DNA of 64,000 nt from Desulfobulbaceae bacterium (GCA_012744275.1 JAAYIE010000060.1:45026-109025); one strand, 5' to 3'; shown: positions 1-10,432, counted from the first letter of the stretch. The notes: a model not told the origin generated them from the letters alone. Numbers and translations are program-made.

Positions 1-186
1 CCCCCTGGGGTTGATCACCAGGGCGCTCCCTTCGGGAATGGTGATGGCGGGCGTGTAGAAGATGCCAAAAAATATAATCACAAGCATGCCCAGAAACACG
101 AGGTTAGCCAGAACAGTGGTGCCGGTGCGGATAAAACACCATAGAAGGCGAAAAGGGAGAAACAGAAGGACTAGAAAACGTTTCAT
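1..186 (-). CDS. sppA: Signal peptide peptidase SppA-like, N-terminal part only (truncated by window start)
   Basis: Reverse-strand reading from ATG at 186: MKRFLVLLFLPFRLLWCFIRTGTTVLANLVFLGMLVIIFFGIFYTPAITIPEGSALVINPRG; membrane anchor followed by the 'P.G.ALV..P.G' start typical of 67K-type SppA. Open to the window edge, so absent from the ORF track. Confidence 0.65.
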   Translation of the reverse strand, partial: MKRFLVLLFLPFRLLWCFIRTGTTVLANLVFLGMLVIIFFGIFYTPAITIPEGSALVINPRG

Positions 187-447
187 GTTGCTGTGCAGGT
201 GAACGGAAGTTAAGGAGCGTATCGGGGCAGTAAGGACCGTCGGCACCATACCACGCTTGTCTGGACAGGAAAACCCCGGAAATGAGAAGTGTCGATTGCT
301 TCCTGGCCGTATTATGCAAATTGTCTTGACCAGTTCCGGGCTGCTTGAGTACTTTTCAATGGCTTGCACTCCAAGTATTCTTGGCGCTAGCCGTTCGAAA
401 CGGCTGGCAGTTACAGACAAAAATTCACCTTGTCACAGGAGGAAAAT

Positions 448-795
448 ATGCTGCAAATATCAGTGACCCGCCTGGCGCTGTTGGCCCTGGCCCTTGCAGT
501 TTTTGGGCTGAGCACGGGTTGTTCACAGAAAAAATACGGCGCGGTTAAATTCGATTCATCGCCGGCCGGCGCAGAAGTTGTGAACTTGAAGGATGATGCC
601 ACCTTTGGCCTCACGCCGATACTGGTTACCTGGGAGAGCAGCAGTGGAGAGCCGGAATATGTTACGGTACAGATGCGCAAAGCCGGATACCTGGAGGAAA
701 TCACCTCGTTCTGGCTCAATACCCGCCATAGCTCAAGGGAAGCAGCCCAGGCGGAGCCGCAGCCGATCAACGTTATCCTGAAGGCGAGGAAATAA
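448..795 (+). CDS. PEGA-domain-like lipoprotein
   Basis: Lipobox LSTGC after signal peptide (MLQISVTRLALLALALAVFGLSTGC), 'VKFDSSPAGAEVV' PEGA-like motif; RBS aggaggaaaat before ATG 448 (ORF track starts at 430). Confidence 0.7.
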   Translation: MLQISVTRLALLALALAVFGLSTGCSQKKYGAVKFDSSPAGAEVVNLKDDATFGLTPILVTWESSSGEPEYVTVQMRKAGYLEEITSFWLNTRHSSREAAQAEPQPINVILKARK

Positions 796-797
796 CC

Positions 798-1199
798 ATG
801 CAGCAACAAAATTTATCTGCCATGTGCACGCAACGATATCTGTCTTTTTTGATTGCCGTACTGGTGATGCTCATGTTGAGCGCCTGCGGCAGCAGGGTGG
901 CGCCGGTGCGATTTAAGGTAAATTCCGAGCCTGAAGGGGCCTATGTGCTCTACCAGGTCCAGGGCACTGAAATCGAATGTGCCGGTAAGTGGGTGTATTT
1001 GGGCAACACCCCGTTGCAGGGGATGTACCAGTTTGATCGGAAACTGCTCCGGAATAGTGATAAAATTTCCCTCAGAGTTATGCAGCAGGGTTACATGGAT
1101 CAGACTAAGGAATGGACGGGTGCTTCCTTTTATGAGGAGTCCAAGGGCAAGGGGGTTATTTTTTGGACACCCGAAATGATTCCTGCCGGGGTCAGGTAG
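798..1199 (+). CDS. PEGA-domain-like lipoprotein (paralogue of upstream gene)
   Basis: Signal peptide with LSACG lipobox; 'VRFKVNSEPEGAYVLY'; 2 nt downstream of previous lipoprotein gene. Confidence 0.65.
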   Translation: MQQQNLSAMCTQRYLSFLIAVLVMLMLSACGSRVAPVRFKVNSEPEGAYVLYQVQGTEIECAGKWVYLGNTPLQGMYQFDRKLLRNSDKISLRVMQQGYMDQTKEWTGASFYEESKGKGVIFWTPEMIPAGVR

Positions 1200-1214
1200 A
1201 GGGGGAGGTGCATT

Positions 1215-2324
1215 ATGCTGGTTGATGGCCGGTCATACCGTTCCATATGGCTGGCAGCAGATGGGGATGGGGTTGAGATTATCGACCAGACCTTGCTGCC
1301 TTTTATCTTTCGGGTGGCGCGTTTATCTACGCTTGCCGACGCAGCCCGGGCTATCAGTGATATGCAGGTACGCGGAGCACCCCTGATCGGCGCTACCGCT
1401 GCCTACGGCGTTTGGCTGGGTTTGCGCGCCTCGGCTGCCCAGGGTGATGATGCCCTTTTACACAGTATTGCAAATGAACTGATCGCCTGCAGGCCAACGG
1501 CGGTGAATCTGCGCTGGGCAGTGGAACGAATGTTGGCTCATCTTCTGCCGCTGCCCAGGCAAGACAGGCGGGATGCCGCCCTTGCCGAGGCGGAACGAAT
1601 TTGCGAGGAAGATGTGCGTACCAACGAGGCCATTGGTGCCCATGGCCTTGCCCTGATTGAAGCTATCTGGCGTAATAAGGGTGGGCAGGATGCGGTTAAT
1701 CTGCTGACCCACTGCAACGCCGGCTGGCTTGCTACGGTGGACTGGGGCACGGCGCTCGCACCGGTGTATGCAGCTGCGGCCAAGGGTATCCCCATGCATG
1801 TTTGGGTGGATGAAACCCGACCGCGCAACCAGGGGGCCTCACTCACCGCATGGGAGTTGGGCAAGGCCGGAATCGCGCATCATCTCATTGCCGATAATGC
1901 AGGTGGCCATCTCATGCAGCACGGCATGGTTGATCTGTGCATCGTTGGTTCCGACCGTACCACCGCGACCGGAGATGTTTGTAACAAAATCGGTACCTAT
2001 CTGAAGGCCTTAGCTGCACAGGCCAATCAGGTGCCATTCTATGTGGCTTTGCCCGGTTCCACCGTGGACTGGCGCTTGCAGGACGGCCTGGCGGAAATTC
2101 CCATTGAAGAGCGGGCCGCAGACGAAGTCTTATGTATCCAGGGCAGGGATGAGGCGGGCAGGGTGCAACGGGTGGTTATTGCTCCCGAGCACACCCCGGC
2201 CCTCAACCCCGCCTTTGATGTTACCCCGGCACATCTCGTGAGTGGGTTGATTACCGAGCGCGGTGTGTGTGCAGCCAGTCCTGCGGGCTTACGCGGCCTG
2301 TACCCCGAGCATGGGCATGACTGA
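1215..2324 (+). CDS. mtnA: S-methyl-5-thioribose-1-phosphate isomerase
   Basis: MtnA/eIF2B-like motifs: IIDQTLLP, MQVRGAPLIGATAAYG, LTHCNAGWLATVDWGTAL, VWVDETRPRNQGASLTAWEL, VGSDRTTATGDVCNKIGTY. Confidence 0.95.
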   Translation: MLVDGRSYRSIWLAADGDGVEIIDQTLLPFIFRVARLSTLADAARAISDMQVRGAPLIGATAAYGVWLGLRASAAQGDDALLHSIANELIACRPTAVNLRWAVERMLAHLLPLPRQDRRDAALAEAERICEEDVRTNEAIGAHGLALIEAIWRNKGGQDAVNLLTHCNAGWLATVDWGTALAPVYAAAAKGIPMHVWVDETRPRNQGASLTAWELGKAGIAHHLIADNAGGHLMQHGMVDLCIVGSDRTTATGDVCNKIGTYLKALAAQANQVPFYVALPGSTVDWRLQDGLAEIPIEERAADEVLCIQGRDEAGRVQRVVIAPEHTPALNPAFDVTPAHLVSGLITERGVCAASPAGLRGLYPEHGHD

Positions 2325-2982
2325 AAAAGAACAGCGCCAGGCACTGTTGGAATGCGCCCTGGCCATGAACAGCCAGGGATTGAATCAGGGTTCTTCAGGC
2401 AATGTCAGCCTGCGGTTGCAGGAAGGCATGCTTATTACCCCGTCGGCGCTGCCCTACCATCGCTGCACCCCGGAGGATATGGTGCTGGTTAGCTGGGATG
2501 GCGTAGCGCAGGGGAGCCGCCAGCCCTCTTCGGAATGGCGCATGCATCATGATATCTACCTGGCCTACAAGCAGGCACAGTGTATCCTGCATGCACATGC
2601 GCCCTGGAGTTCAACCCTGGCCTGTCTGCAGCGCCCTATCCCGGCACAGCACTATATGGTTGCCCTTGCCGGCGGTGAGGATATTCGCTGTACGCCCTAC
2701 GCACCTTTCGGTACCCAAGAACTATCCGACGTGGCTGTCGCCGGTTTGCAGAGCCGCAGCGCGGTCTTGTTGGGGCATCACGGTCTGATCTGTTATGCTG
2801 AGTGCCTTGATCAGGTGCTGGTACTGGCCTGCGAGGTGGAATTTTTAGCCAGGGTATATGGGCAAAGTCTGCAAATCACCCCTGAGCCACCACTTTTATC
2901 CAGCGATGCCATCACTTCACTTTTGGAACGGTTTAGCGCCTATAAGCAGCTGGGGCAGGGTAAAGGGAACCTCGAAGAATAG
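2311..2982 (+). CDS. Class II aldolase/adducin family protein (possible methylthioribulose-phosphate dehydratase or related aldolase)
   Basis: MGMTEKEQRQALLECALAMNSQGLNQGSSGNVSLRL, metal-site 'HAHAPWS', 'GHHGL'; overlaps mtnA stop, implying translational coupling. Confidence 0.85.
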   Translation: MGMTEKEQRQALLECALAMNSQGLNQGSSGNVSLRLQEGMLITPSALPYHRCTPEDMVLVSWDGVAQGSRQPSSEWRMHHDIYLAYKQAQCILHAHAPWSSTLACLQRPIPAQHYMVALAGGEDIRCTPYAPFGTQELSDVAVAGLQSRSAVLLGHHGLICYAECLDQVLVLACEVEFLARVYGQSLQITPEPPLLSSDAITSLLERFSAYKQLGQGKGNLEE

Positions 2983-3183
2983 CCTATTCGCTCTGTTCTC
3001 GATTGTAATCCACTGGCGTTGTGTCTGTCCGGCTTTGAAATGTCGAATTGTTCAGGGTTGCCTAAAGGGTCGCGATGGTTAGCTGACCTGGGAAAAAATC
3101 CCGGCAATTGCATAGGTAATTGAAGAATGCAAGAGTCGTGCATGTGAAGCGGTTATATACTCAAGCGCACTATGCAGAAGCAT

Positions 3184-3227
3184 AAAAAAACACCCGGAGC
3201 AGCCGCAGCTGCTTCGGGTGTTTTTTT
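3184..3227. terminator. Bidirectional rho-independent terminator
   Basis: aaaaaacacccggagcagccgcagctgcttcgggtgttttttt: GC-rich stem flanked by A and T tracts, between convergent genes. Confidence 0.85.
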
Positions 3228-3248
3228 ATATGTGGTCAAAACCAGCTT

Positions 3249-3376
3249 ATTCCAGTTTCAGACCAAAGATGTTATCAAGGAGGCGAGGCAAATGCGACGC
3301 AGGCGTACATGTGGTACTCCGAGGATGCATTTGTCAAAGCCGACACTGATAGCGCGCTTTGAGATGGAAGTGGAAT
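3249..3376 (-). repeat. Dispersed ~125-bp inverted-repeat-bounded element, copy 1
   Basis: attccagtttcag...caaggaggcgaggc...gcgtacatgtggtactccgagga...agtggaat; reverse-complement homologue of 14842-14966. Confidence 0.65.
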
Positions 3377-5403
3377 TATTTGTTTTCAAAGCGGATAAGC
3401 ACATCGTCCGCCTCCACCGCCTGCCCAGCCTGCACCAACACCTCGGACACCACCCCGTCGATGGGTGAGGGTACGCCGCTTTCCATTTTCATGGATTCAA
3501 GAATCACCAGACTCTGACCACGGAAAACGCGCTCGCCCTTCTGTACCGGCACATCCACCACCAGACCAGGCATCGGACAAAGGAGCACATTGCTCTGGCC
3601 CTTGTCCTGTTTCTTCGGCATGTACTGAATCAGGTTCCACTCTCTCGGTGAGTACACCTCAAAGAGCTGGGCAATGCCGTTAAACGACATGAACATGAAG
3701 GAGTCGTCAAAGCGGATACGGAAACGGTAGGTCTGGCCATTGATGACCAGCTTGAGCCTGCGCCGGAAGAATTCAAAGTAGGGGATGCGCACGGCATAGC
3801 GTTCTTCCCCCACCCTGATCATGCAGACTTCGCCGCTGATGGGCTGGGTCTCCATGGTGATATCGAACACCTCTTCACCGCTGCGGCACTTGTAGCGTAC
3901 CTGGTGCGGCAGTTCACGGGTCGCGCCAATGCTGGAAATCAAATGCTTGAGTGATTCCCGCACCGCCACGGTGCGGGTGTGATAGATCAGGGTGGCGGCC
4001 AGGGCGGCCAGAGCCATATCTTCCTGCTTGGGCGGTCGTTTGGCGATGCCGCCGTCAAAATGCTGGGCAATAAAGCCGGTACTGAGTTCGCCTGCGGCAA
4101 ATTCCGGCAGGCAGAGCACGGTGGAGACAAAGTCAATATTGGTGGAAACGCCCTCAATGTGGTAGCCATTGAGTGACTCCAACAGCAGCCTGCGGGCTGA
4201 TTCCCGGTCCTGGCCGTAGCAGATCAGCTTGGAGAGCATGGAATCGTAGTAGACATCGATCTTACTGCCGATATTGACGCCGCTATCCACGCGCACACCC
4301 ATTCCCTTGGGAGCGGCATAGCGGGTGATCATGCCGGTGGAGGGGATGAAGCCACGGCCCGGATCTTCAGCGCAGATCCGCGCTTCAATGGCCCAGCCGC
4401 GCAGACGGATGTCCTTTTGCGTAAAGGGCAGGGGCTCGCCGCTGGCAATGCGGAGCTGCATCTCCACCAGATCAAGACCGGTGACCAGCTCCGTCACCGG
4501 GTGCTCCACCTGCAAACGGGTATTCATCTCCAGAAAGTAGAAGTTCTGGTCAGCATCCATCACGTATTCGACTGTGCCTGCATTGACATAGCCAGCCTTG
4601 CGGGCCAGATCACAGGCCGCCTTGCCCATGCGCTCGCGCAGCTCCGGCCCGACCGCTGGCGATGGTGCTTCCTCGATCACCTTTTGGTAGCGCCTTTGGA
4701 TGGAGCATTCGCGTTCGCCCAGATGCACGATGTTGCCATGAACATCGGCCAGCACCTGAATCTCGATATGGCGAGGCTGTTCGATGTAGCGCTCGACAAA
4801 GACCCTGGTATCGTTAAAGGCCTTTTGCGTTTCCTTGCGACTGGCAGCCAGCGCATCCTTCATTTCTTCGGGCTGATGAACAATGCGCATGCCCTTGCCG
4901 CCGCCGCCTGCCGCAGGTTTGAGCAGGATTGGATAGCCAATCTCGGCTGCAATTATCAGGGCCTCTTCCTCATCGGCAATGGCCTCAATATGGCCAGGGA
5001 TAACCGGTACGCCAGCATTCTTGGCCAGTTCCTTGGAGGTGATCTTGTCGCCCATGATCTGCACCGCTTCGGTGGGCGGGCCGATAAAGGCTATGCCGCA
5101 GGCAGCCGCGGCCTTGGCAAAGGCTGCATTTTCGGAAAGAAAGCCGTAGCCGGGGTGGATGGCTTCAGCCCCGGTTTCCTTGGCAGCGGCGATGATTTTT
5201 TCGATAACCAGATACGACTGCTGCGACGCCGATGGGCCGATATGCACCGCCTCATCGGCGAACTGTCGATGCAGGCTGCGGCTGTCGGCATCGGAATAGA
5301 CCGCAACCGTGCCGATACCCAGGCGATTGCAGGTGCGCATGATACGAATGGCTATTTCGCCACGGTTGGCAATCAGTACTTTTTTAAACATGGCAGGCCT
5401 CAC
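3376..5403 (-). CDS. Acyl-CoA (acetyl/propionyl) carboxylase biotin carboxylase/BCCP subunit
   Basis: MFKKVLIANRGEIAIRIMRTCNRLGI, KPAAGGGGKGMRIV, EMNTRLQVEHPVTE; C-terminal biotinylation motif ESMKM. Confidence 0.95.
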   Translation of the reverse strand: MRPAMFKKVLIANRGEIAIRIMRTCNRLGIGTVAVYSDADSRSLHRQFADEAVHIGPSASQQSYLVIEKIIAAAKETGAEAIHPGYGFLSENAAFAKAAAACGIAFIGPPTEAVQIMGDKITSKELAKNAGVPVIPGHIEAIADEEEALIIAAEIGYPILLKPAAGGGGKGMRIVHQPEEMKDALAASRKETQKAFNDTRVFVERYIEQPRHIEIQVLADVHGNIVHLGERECSIQRRYQKVIEEAPSPAVGPELRERMGKAACDLARKAGYVNAGTVEYVMDADQNFYFLEMNTRLQVEHPVTELVTGLDLVEMQLRIASGEPLPFTQKDIRLRGWAIEARICAEDPGRGFIPSTGMITRYAAPKGMGVRVDSGVNIGSKIDVYYDSMLSKLICYGQDRESARRLLLESLNGYHIEGVSTNIDFVSTVLCLPEFAAGELSTGFIAQHFDGGIAKRPPKQEDMALAALAATLIYHTRTVAVRESLKHLISSIGATRELPHQVRYKCRSGEEVFDITMETQPISGEVCMIRVGEERYAVRIPYFEFFRRRLKLVINGQTYRFRIRFDDSFMFMSFNGIAQLFEVYSPREWNLIQYMPKKQDKGQSNVLLCPMPGLVVDVPVQKGERVFRGQSLVILESMKMESGVPSPIDGVVSEVLVQAGQAVEADDVLIRFENK

Positions 5404-6953
5404 AGGGGGATGTTTCCGTGTTTGCGCTCAGGACCCTTGGCCCGTTTGCTGTCGAGCATCTGCAGGGTGCGGATGAGATGCACCCGGGTATCGCGCGGGA
5501 AGATAACGTCGTCGATATAACCCCGCCGGGCGGCCAAAAACGGGTTGGCGAAGGTGGCCCGGTATTCTTCCATCTTCTGGTTGAGCACGGCCTCCGGGTT
5601 GTCGGAACTGTAAATTTCCTTGCGGTGGATGACCTCTGCCGCACCCTTGGGCCCCATGACCGCGATTTCCGCGGTGGGCCAGGCCAGGTTGACATCGCAG
5701 TGGATGTGTTTGGAATTCATCACGATGTAAGCGCCGCCATAGGCCTTGCGCACGATCACAGAGAGGCGTGGCACCGTGGCCTCGGTAAAGGCGTAAAGCA
5801 GTTTGGCGCCATGGCGGATGATGCCGCCGTGCTCCTGATCCGGACCGGGCATGAAGCCGGGCACATCCACCAGTGAAATGAGCGGGATATTGAAGGCATC
5901 GCAGAAGCGCACAAAACGCCCGGCCTTAAAGGAGGCGTCGTTGTCAAGCACGCCCGCCAGAACCGCAGGCTGGTTGGCCACCAGACCAACAGTCCGTCCG
6001 CCCAGGCGGCCGAAGCCGCAGATGATGTTACGGGCAAAACCGGCATGCACCTCCATGAATTCCGCACCATCGAGAATGCTGTGGATGAGCACGTTCATGT
6101 CGTAGGTTTGGCTGGAGTTGGCTGGTACCAGGTAGTCCAGGGCTGGGTCGGTGCGGTTGGCCGCATCGCTGAGATCATGGATGGGGCCGTGCTGGCGGTT
6201 GCTGGAGGGCAGGTAGTTGATCAGACGCCGCACCTCGCGCAGGCAGAGGATATCGTTGGCCACGGTGAAGTGGGCCACGCCGCTTTTTTTTGCATGCACG
6301 CTCGCGCCGCCCAGATCCTCGGAGGTGATGTCCTGATGGGTCACGGTTTTCACCACGCTCGGGCCGGTGACAAACATGTAGGAGGAATCCTCCACCATGA
6401 AGACAAAGTCGGTGATTGAAGGACTGTACACCGCGCCGCCCGCGCAGGGGCCCATGATGCAGGATATTTGCGGAACTACGCCGCTGGCGCGCACATTGCG
6501 GTGGAAAATTTCACCGTAGGCGGCCAGGGCGTCTATGCCTTCCTGGATGCGCGCACCGCCCGAATCGCTGAGGCCGATGATAGGCGCGCCCACCTTGACC
6601 GCAATATCCATGACCTTGCAGATTTTCTGCGCATGGGCTTCGCCGAGCGAGCCGCCTAGGACGGTGAAGTCCTGGCTGAAAACAAAGACCTCGCGGCCGT
6701 CGATGGAACCGTGTCCAGTGATAACGCCGTCACCCAGGTAGTTCTTGTCCTGGCCCAGGCTGCCGCCCCGGCTCACCTTGAGCACATCGAACTCTTCGAA
6801 GGTGTGTTCATCCAATAACAGGTTGATGCGCTCCCGCGCGGTCAGCTTGCCCTTGCGATGCTGGTCTTCCTTCCTTTGTTTACCCCCGGCGTCGATGGAT
6901 TCGGCTCGCAACCGTTCCAGGGTTTCCAGGGTCGCATTTTCTTGTGTTTCCAT
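5400..6953 (-). CDS. Acyl-CoA (propionyl-CoA type) carboxylase carboxyltransferase subunit
   Basis: GKLTARERINLLLDEHTFEEFD, FSQDFTVLGGSLGEAHAQKI, GPCAGGAVYSPSITDF, VDVPGFMPGPDQEHGGIIRHGAKLLYAF, RKAYGGAYIVM; overlaps biotin carboxylase start. Confidence 0.95.
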   Translation of the reverse strand: METQENATLETLERLRAESIDAGGKQRKEDQHRKGKLTARERINLLLDEHTFEEFDVLKVSRGGSLGQDKNYLGDGVITGHGSIDGREVFVFSQDFTVLGGSLGEAHAQKICKVMDIAVKVGAPIIGLSDSGGARIQEGIDALAAYGEIFHRNVRASGVVPQISCIMGPCAGGAVYSPSITDFVFMVEDSSYMFVTGPSVVKTVTHQDITSEDLGGASVHAKKSGVAHFTVANDILCLREVRRLINYLPSSNRQHGPIHDLSDAANRTDPALDYLVPANSSQTYDMNVLIHSILDGAEFMEVHAGFARNIICGFGRLGGRTVGLVANQPAVLAGVLDNDASFKAGRFVRFCDAFNIPLISLVDVPGFMPGPDQEHGGIIRHGAKLLYAFTEATVPRLSVIVRKAYGGAYIVMNSKHIHCDVNLAWPTAEIAVMGPKGAAEVIHRKEIYSSDNPEAVLNQKMEEYRATFANPFLAARRGYIDDVIFPRDTRVHLIRTLQMLDSKRAKGPERKHGNIPL

Positions 6954-7459
6954 TTATTCACCTCGTGACAGAGAAGGCGGCACCAGCACCGGCCTTATGC
7001 CGATACCATGCCCAAAGATCCATGGGCTGAAGCTTGATCTGGATGTTTTGCAGGTTTGGTCGCCCTTTGGAGAGGGGGCCAATGGTTTAAGGTATATAAA
7101 AAACACAAAAAACAGATGTTGCAAGGGAAAGAAATGACGAGTCCGGAAAAGATGGGCAAGATCGGGGCGAGGGGCAATAAAAAACGTGTTACAGCGACAG
7201 CAGCGGCACTTGCTATGGAATCTATTTGCCGTGGAATCTGCTCTTTGGGGTGCTTGTTATTCTTGTTGCCAGGGCCCCGGAGGACGTTGGCTTGGAAAAA
7301 GGGCGTTTTTTCTAATTTCAGACAACAGCTTAAGCAAACAGTACTGGCACTTGCTTGGCTGCCGTCAAAAAATTCCCCCATGAGGTGCCAGCTATGCGCG
7401 TGGGCGACACTATCTTCGTCTTTTGTTAGGTACCTGGCCTTATCAATCTGGAGCGGGGA

Positions 7460-7927
7460 TTACTTGGAAGGGATCATAGCAGTGTCTTTGAGCGGGCAAC
7501 GCATATCCTCACAATAGGGACAGGTTGCGGCGTTATTGAGAGTGTTCAGAATGCCGCAGCCACCATCTTGATGATCATCCGGACAGGAGTTAAGCAGGTG
7601 CTCCAGATGTGCCTTCAGGTGGATTAGGGAGGCAATTTGCTCGCTGACACCTGCAATATGACCTGCAATCATATGCTTGATCCAACTGCAGTCTGCTTGG
7701 GGATTATCTTTAAAGGCCAAAAGTTCACGAATATCAGACAGTTTCATGCCGTGATGACGGCAGTGGCGGATAAAACGCAGTCGTTCAATATCCGCTTCGC
7801 TGTAGATGCGGTAATTGCCATCGTTGCGTTCCGGTTCGGGGAGCAGGCCTTCTTTTTCATAATATCTGATGGTTACCACCCGACATCCGGCTTTTTTGGC
7901 AAGTTCACCAATTTTCATACCATCCAC
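7460..7927 (-). CDS. cadR: MerR-family Cd/Pb/Zn-responsive regulator
   Basis: MKIGELAKKAGCRVVTIRYYEKEGLLPEPERNDGNYRIY (MerR HTH) with C-terminal Cys cluster; divergent from metal P-type ATPase. Confidence 0.9.
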   Translation of the reverse strand: MDGMKIGELAKKAGCRVVTIRYYEKEGLLPEPERNDGNYRIYSEADIERLRFIRHCRHHGMKLSDIRELLAFKDNPQADCSWIKHMIAGHIAGVSEQIASLIHLKAHLEHLLNSCPDDHQDGGCGILNTLNNAATCPYCEDMRCPLKDTAMIPSK

Positions 7928-8042
7928 TCCATACGTCCGTTTTAAACAAGCCGACGATTAAGCGCTCCTGTCCTGCAAAGCCTCTTTTCACTATTGGCTT
8001 TACCTACAAACAGGAAAGGTAAAAAATTTTTTGCAGCAAAGC

Positions 8043-8073
8043 TTGACTCTATAGTCACTATAGATATTACACT
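8043..8073 (+). promoter_or_regulatory. MerR/PbrR-type operator-promoter (TTGACT - 19 bp - TACACT)
   Basis: TTGACTCTATAGTCACTATAGATATTACACT; 19-bp spacer with CTATAG repeats, the extended-spacer architecture of MerR-family promoters, in the cadR/ATPase intergenic region. Confidence 0.75.
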
Positions 8074-8134
8074 CTGCTCAGTCAAACAGAGTAGAGCAAT
8101 TTTTTGCGCACAACCCATCATATTGGAGCAGGGT

Positions 8135-10432
8135 ATGAGTATCACCGCAACCCCATGCGCTTGCAGCGGGCAGGATCCAGCAGGCTGCATTGACAGTCAT
8201 ATGGCAGTGGCACAGGAGGCAGCATGTTGCAGCCCGTGCTGTTCTGGTCAGGTTTTTACCAAACCGCTGAGTCCGTCACGTTTTCCTCAGGCCTCTGACA
8301 CCCGCGCGGTCTACCGCATAGCTAATATGGATTGCCCAACGGAAGAAACGCTCATCCGTAAAAAGCTGGGTGCCATGGCAGGAATTACCAAACTTGAGTT
8401 TAACCTCATGCAGCGGGTACTGGTGGTGGAGCATGAGCTGCCTTCGACGGAGGCCATTGAGGCGGCGCTCAAAGCTATTGACATGACGCCGGAACCGCTC
8501 GCAAACACTGTTCCTTCTGACCCTGCCATCCCGTGGAAAAAGCTGGCTCTAGGTGGTGCAGCCGCAGCCTTGTCGGAAATTTTCGAGTTGCTGCAAGCAT
8601 GGGATTTGATGCCATTTGGCCTGCACCTGCAAACTTGGCAGCTAGGCGAGGTGGAGATCGCCCATTTACCCCTGATCCTTGCCATAATCGCCATCGCCTG
8701 CACCGGTTTGGGTACCTATAAAAAAGGCTGGATCGCCCTGCGCAACCGCAATCTCAACATCAATGCGCTTATGTCAGTTGCTGTCACTGGTGCGGTGCTC
8801 ATTGGTCAGTATCCGGAGGCAGCCATGGTCATGGTGCTGTTTAATATTTCAGAAGCCATTGAGGCTCTGGCGCTTGATCGGGCCAGGAATGCCATCAAAA
8901 ATCTTTTGGCTCTGGCTCCGGAACAGGCGATGGTGCTGCAGTCTGACAATACCTGGCGTGAAATGGATATCCGGGAAATTGCCGTGGGCAGCCGGGTGCG
9001 GGTGAAACCGGGTGAGCGGGTGGCCCTGGACGGCGTTATAGTGGCCGGGCAATCAAGTATTAACCAGGCCCCGATAACCGGCGAGAGCATGCCGGTGGAA
9101 AAGGCGGTAGGTGATATAGTTTATGCGGGCACCATCAACGAGTCAGGCTCCTTTGAGTTTGAGACCAGCGCTGTGGCGACGGATACCACCTTGGCCCGTA
9201 TCATCCATGCTGTGGAGGAGGCTCAAAGCAGCCGCGCGCCCATGCAGCGTTTGGTGGATCAATTTGCCAAATACTACACCCCGGCGGTTTTTTTGACCGC
9301 TATTCTGGCAGCCCTTGTGCCGCCCCTGTTCATGGCGGCAAGCTGGATCGAATCCATTTATACTGGTTTGGTAATTCTGGTTATTGGCTGCCCCTGCGCC
9401 TTGGTTATTTCCACACCGGTGAGCATTGTTAGCGGTATGGCTGCAGCGACCCGCTATGGTATTCTAATCAAGGGAGGCATGTTTCTGGAGCAGGGCAGGA
9501 AACTGCAGTGGCTGGCTCTGGATAAGACTGGCACCATTACCCACGGTAAGCCACAACAAACCGATTTTGTCCACTTGGGCACAGAGGATGCGGCGCATAC
9601 TGTTCAACTCGCCGCCAGTCTGGCCAGTCGTTCGGATCATCCGGTTTCACGTGCCATTGCCGAAAATGCTGGAAACAAAGGTATAAGCTATCTTACGGTT
9701 GGGGAGTTTGCTGCCAGCCCCGGTCAGGGGGTAAGTGGACGTATTGATGGTGAACTATGGCGTCTGGGTAACCTGCGCATGGTGCGGAGCGTGCAACAGA
9801 GCTCAAGCAGCCTGGAAAAACAAATACGCCATCTGGAAGGGCAGGGGAAAACCGTGGTGGCCCTGACAGGCCCCCATGGCGTGCAAGGCCTTTTTGCCGT
9901 GGCTGATACGGTGAAAGCATCCAGCATCGAGGCTATACGCGAACTGAAACGGCTGGGCATCAGGACCATCATGCTGACCGGCGACAACGAGCACACGGCC
10001 AGAACAATTGCCACGCAGGCAGGGGTGGATGAGGTTCAAGCCAACCTCTTACCTGAAGATAAACTTGAGATCATCGCCCAGCTTAGCCAGAAGGGCCTGG
10101 TGGCCATGGCCGGTGATGGCATCAATGACGCACCAGCTCTGGCCAAGGCAGATATTGGCTTTGCCATGGCAGGTGCCGGTACAGACACGGCCATTGAAAC
10201 AGCAGATGTTGCCCTGATGGATGATGATCTGCGCAAGATTCCGCATTTTATTGGTCTGTCCAAATCAACCTACGCCATTTTAGTGCAAAACATCACCTTG
10301 GCCATCGGCGTGAAGGCCCTCTTTTTCGCCCTTACCTTCATGGGCCTGACAACCATGTGGATGGCGGTCTTTGCCGATGCAGGTACAGCACTTCTGGTGG
10401 TGGCCAATGGCCTTCGGGCGATACGTAAATAA
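8135..10432 (+). CDS. Heavy-metal-translocating P1B-type ATPase (Zn/Cd/Pb)
   Basis: HMA-like domain (YRIANMDCPTEE), CPC motif (VIGCPCALVIS), DKTGT phosphorylation site, GDGINDAPAL; likely start ATG 8135 (MSITATPCACSG, Cys-rich N-terminus) rather than 7994. Confidence 0.95.
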   Translation: MSITATPCACSGQDPAGCIDSHMAVAQEAACCSPCCSGQVFTKPLSPSRFPQASDTRAVYRIANMDCPTEETLIRKKLGAMAGITKLEFNLMQRVLVVEHELPSTEAIEAALKAIDMTPEPLANTVPSDPAIPWKKLALGGAAAALSEIFELLQAWDLMPFGLHLQTWQLGEVEIAHLPLILAIIAIACTGLGTYKKGWIALRNRNLNINALMSVAVTGAVLIGQYPEAAMVMVLFNISEAIEALALDRARNAIKNLLALAPEQAMVLQSDNTWREMDIREIAVGSRVRVKPGERVALDGVIVAGQSSINQAPITGESMPVEKAVGDIVYAGTINESGSFEFETSAVATDTTLARIIHAVEEAQSSRAPMQRLVDQFAKYYTPAVFLTAILAALVPPLFMAASWIESIYTGLVILVIGCPCALVISTPVSIVSGMAAATRYGILIKGGMFLEQGRKLQWLALDKTGTITHGKPQQTDFVHLGTEDAAHTVQLAASLASRSDHPVSRAIAENAGNKGISYLTVGEFAASPGQGVSGRIDGELWRLGNLRMVRSVQQSSSSLEKQIRHLEGQGKTVVALTGPHGVQGLFAVADTVKASSIEAIRELKRLGIRTIMLTGDNEHTARTIATQAGVDEVQANLLPEDKLEIIAQLSQKGLVAMAGDGINDAPALAKADIGFAMAGAGTDTAIETADVALMDDDLRKIPHFIGLSKSTYAILVQNITLAIGVKALFFALTFMGLTTMWMAVFADAGTALLVVANGLRAIRK

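Noticed and set aside
4417-5520. Long plus-strand ORF (367 aa) antisense to the biotin carboxylase gene
   Set aside because: Shadow ORF opposite a well-supported conserved gene in GC-rich coding DNA. The same applies to 30346..31344 -, 39126..39935 +, 21590..22399 + and 52093..52803 -.
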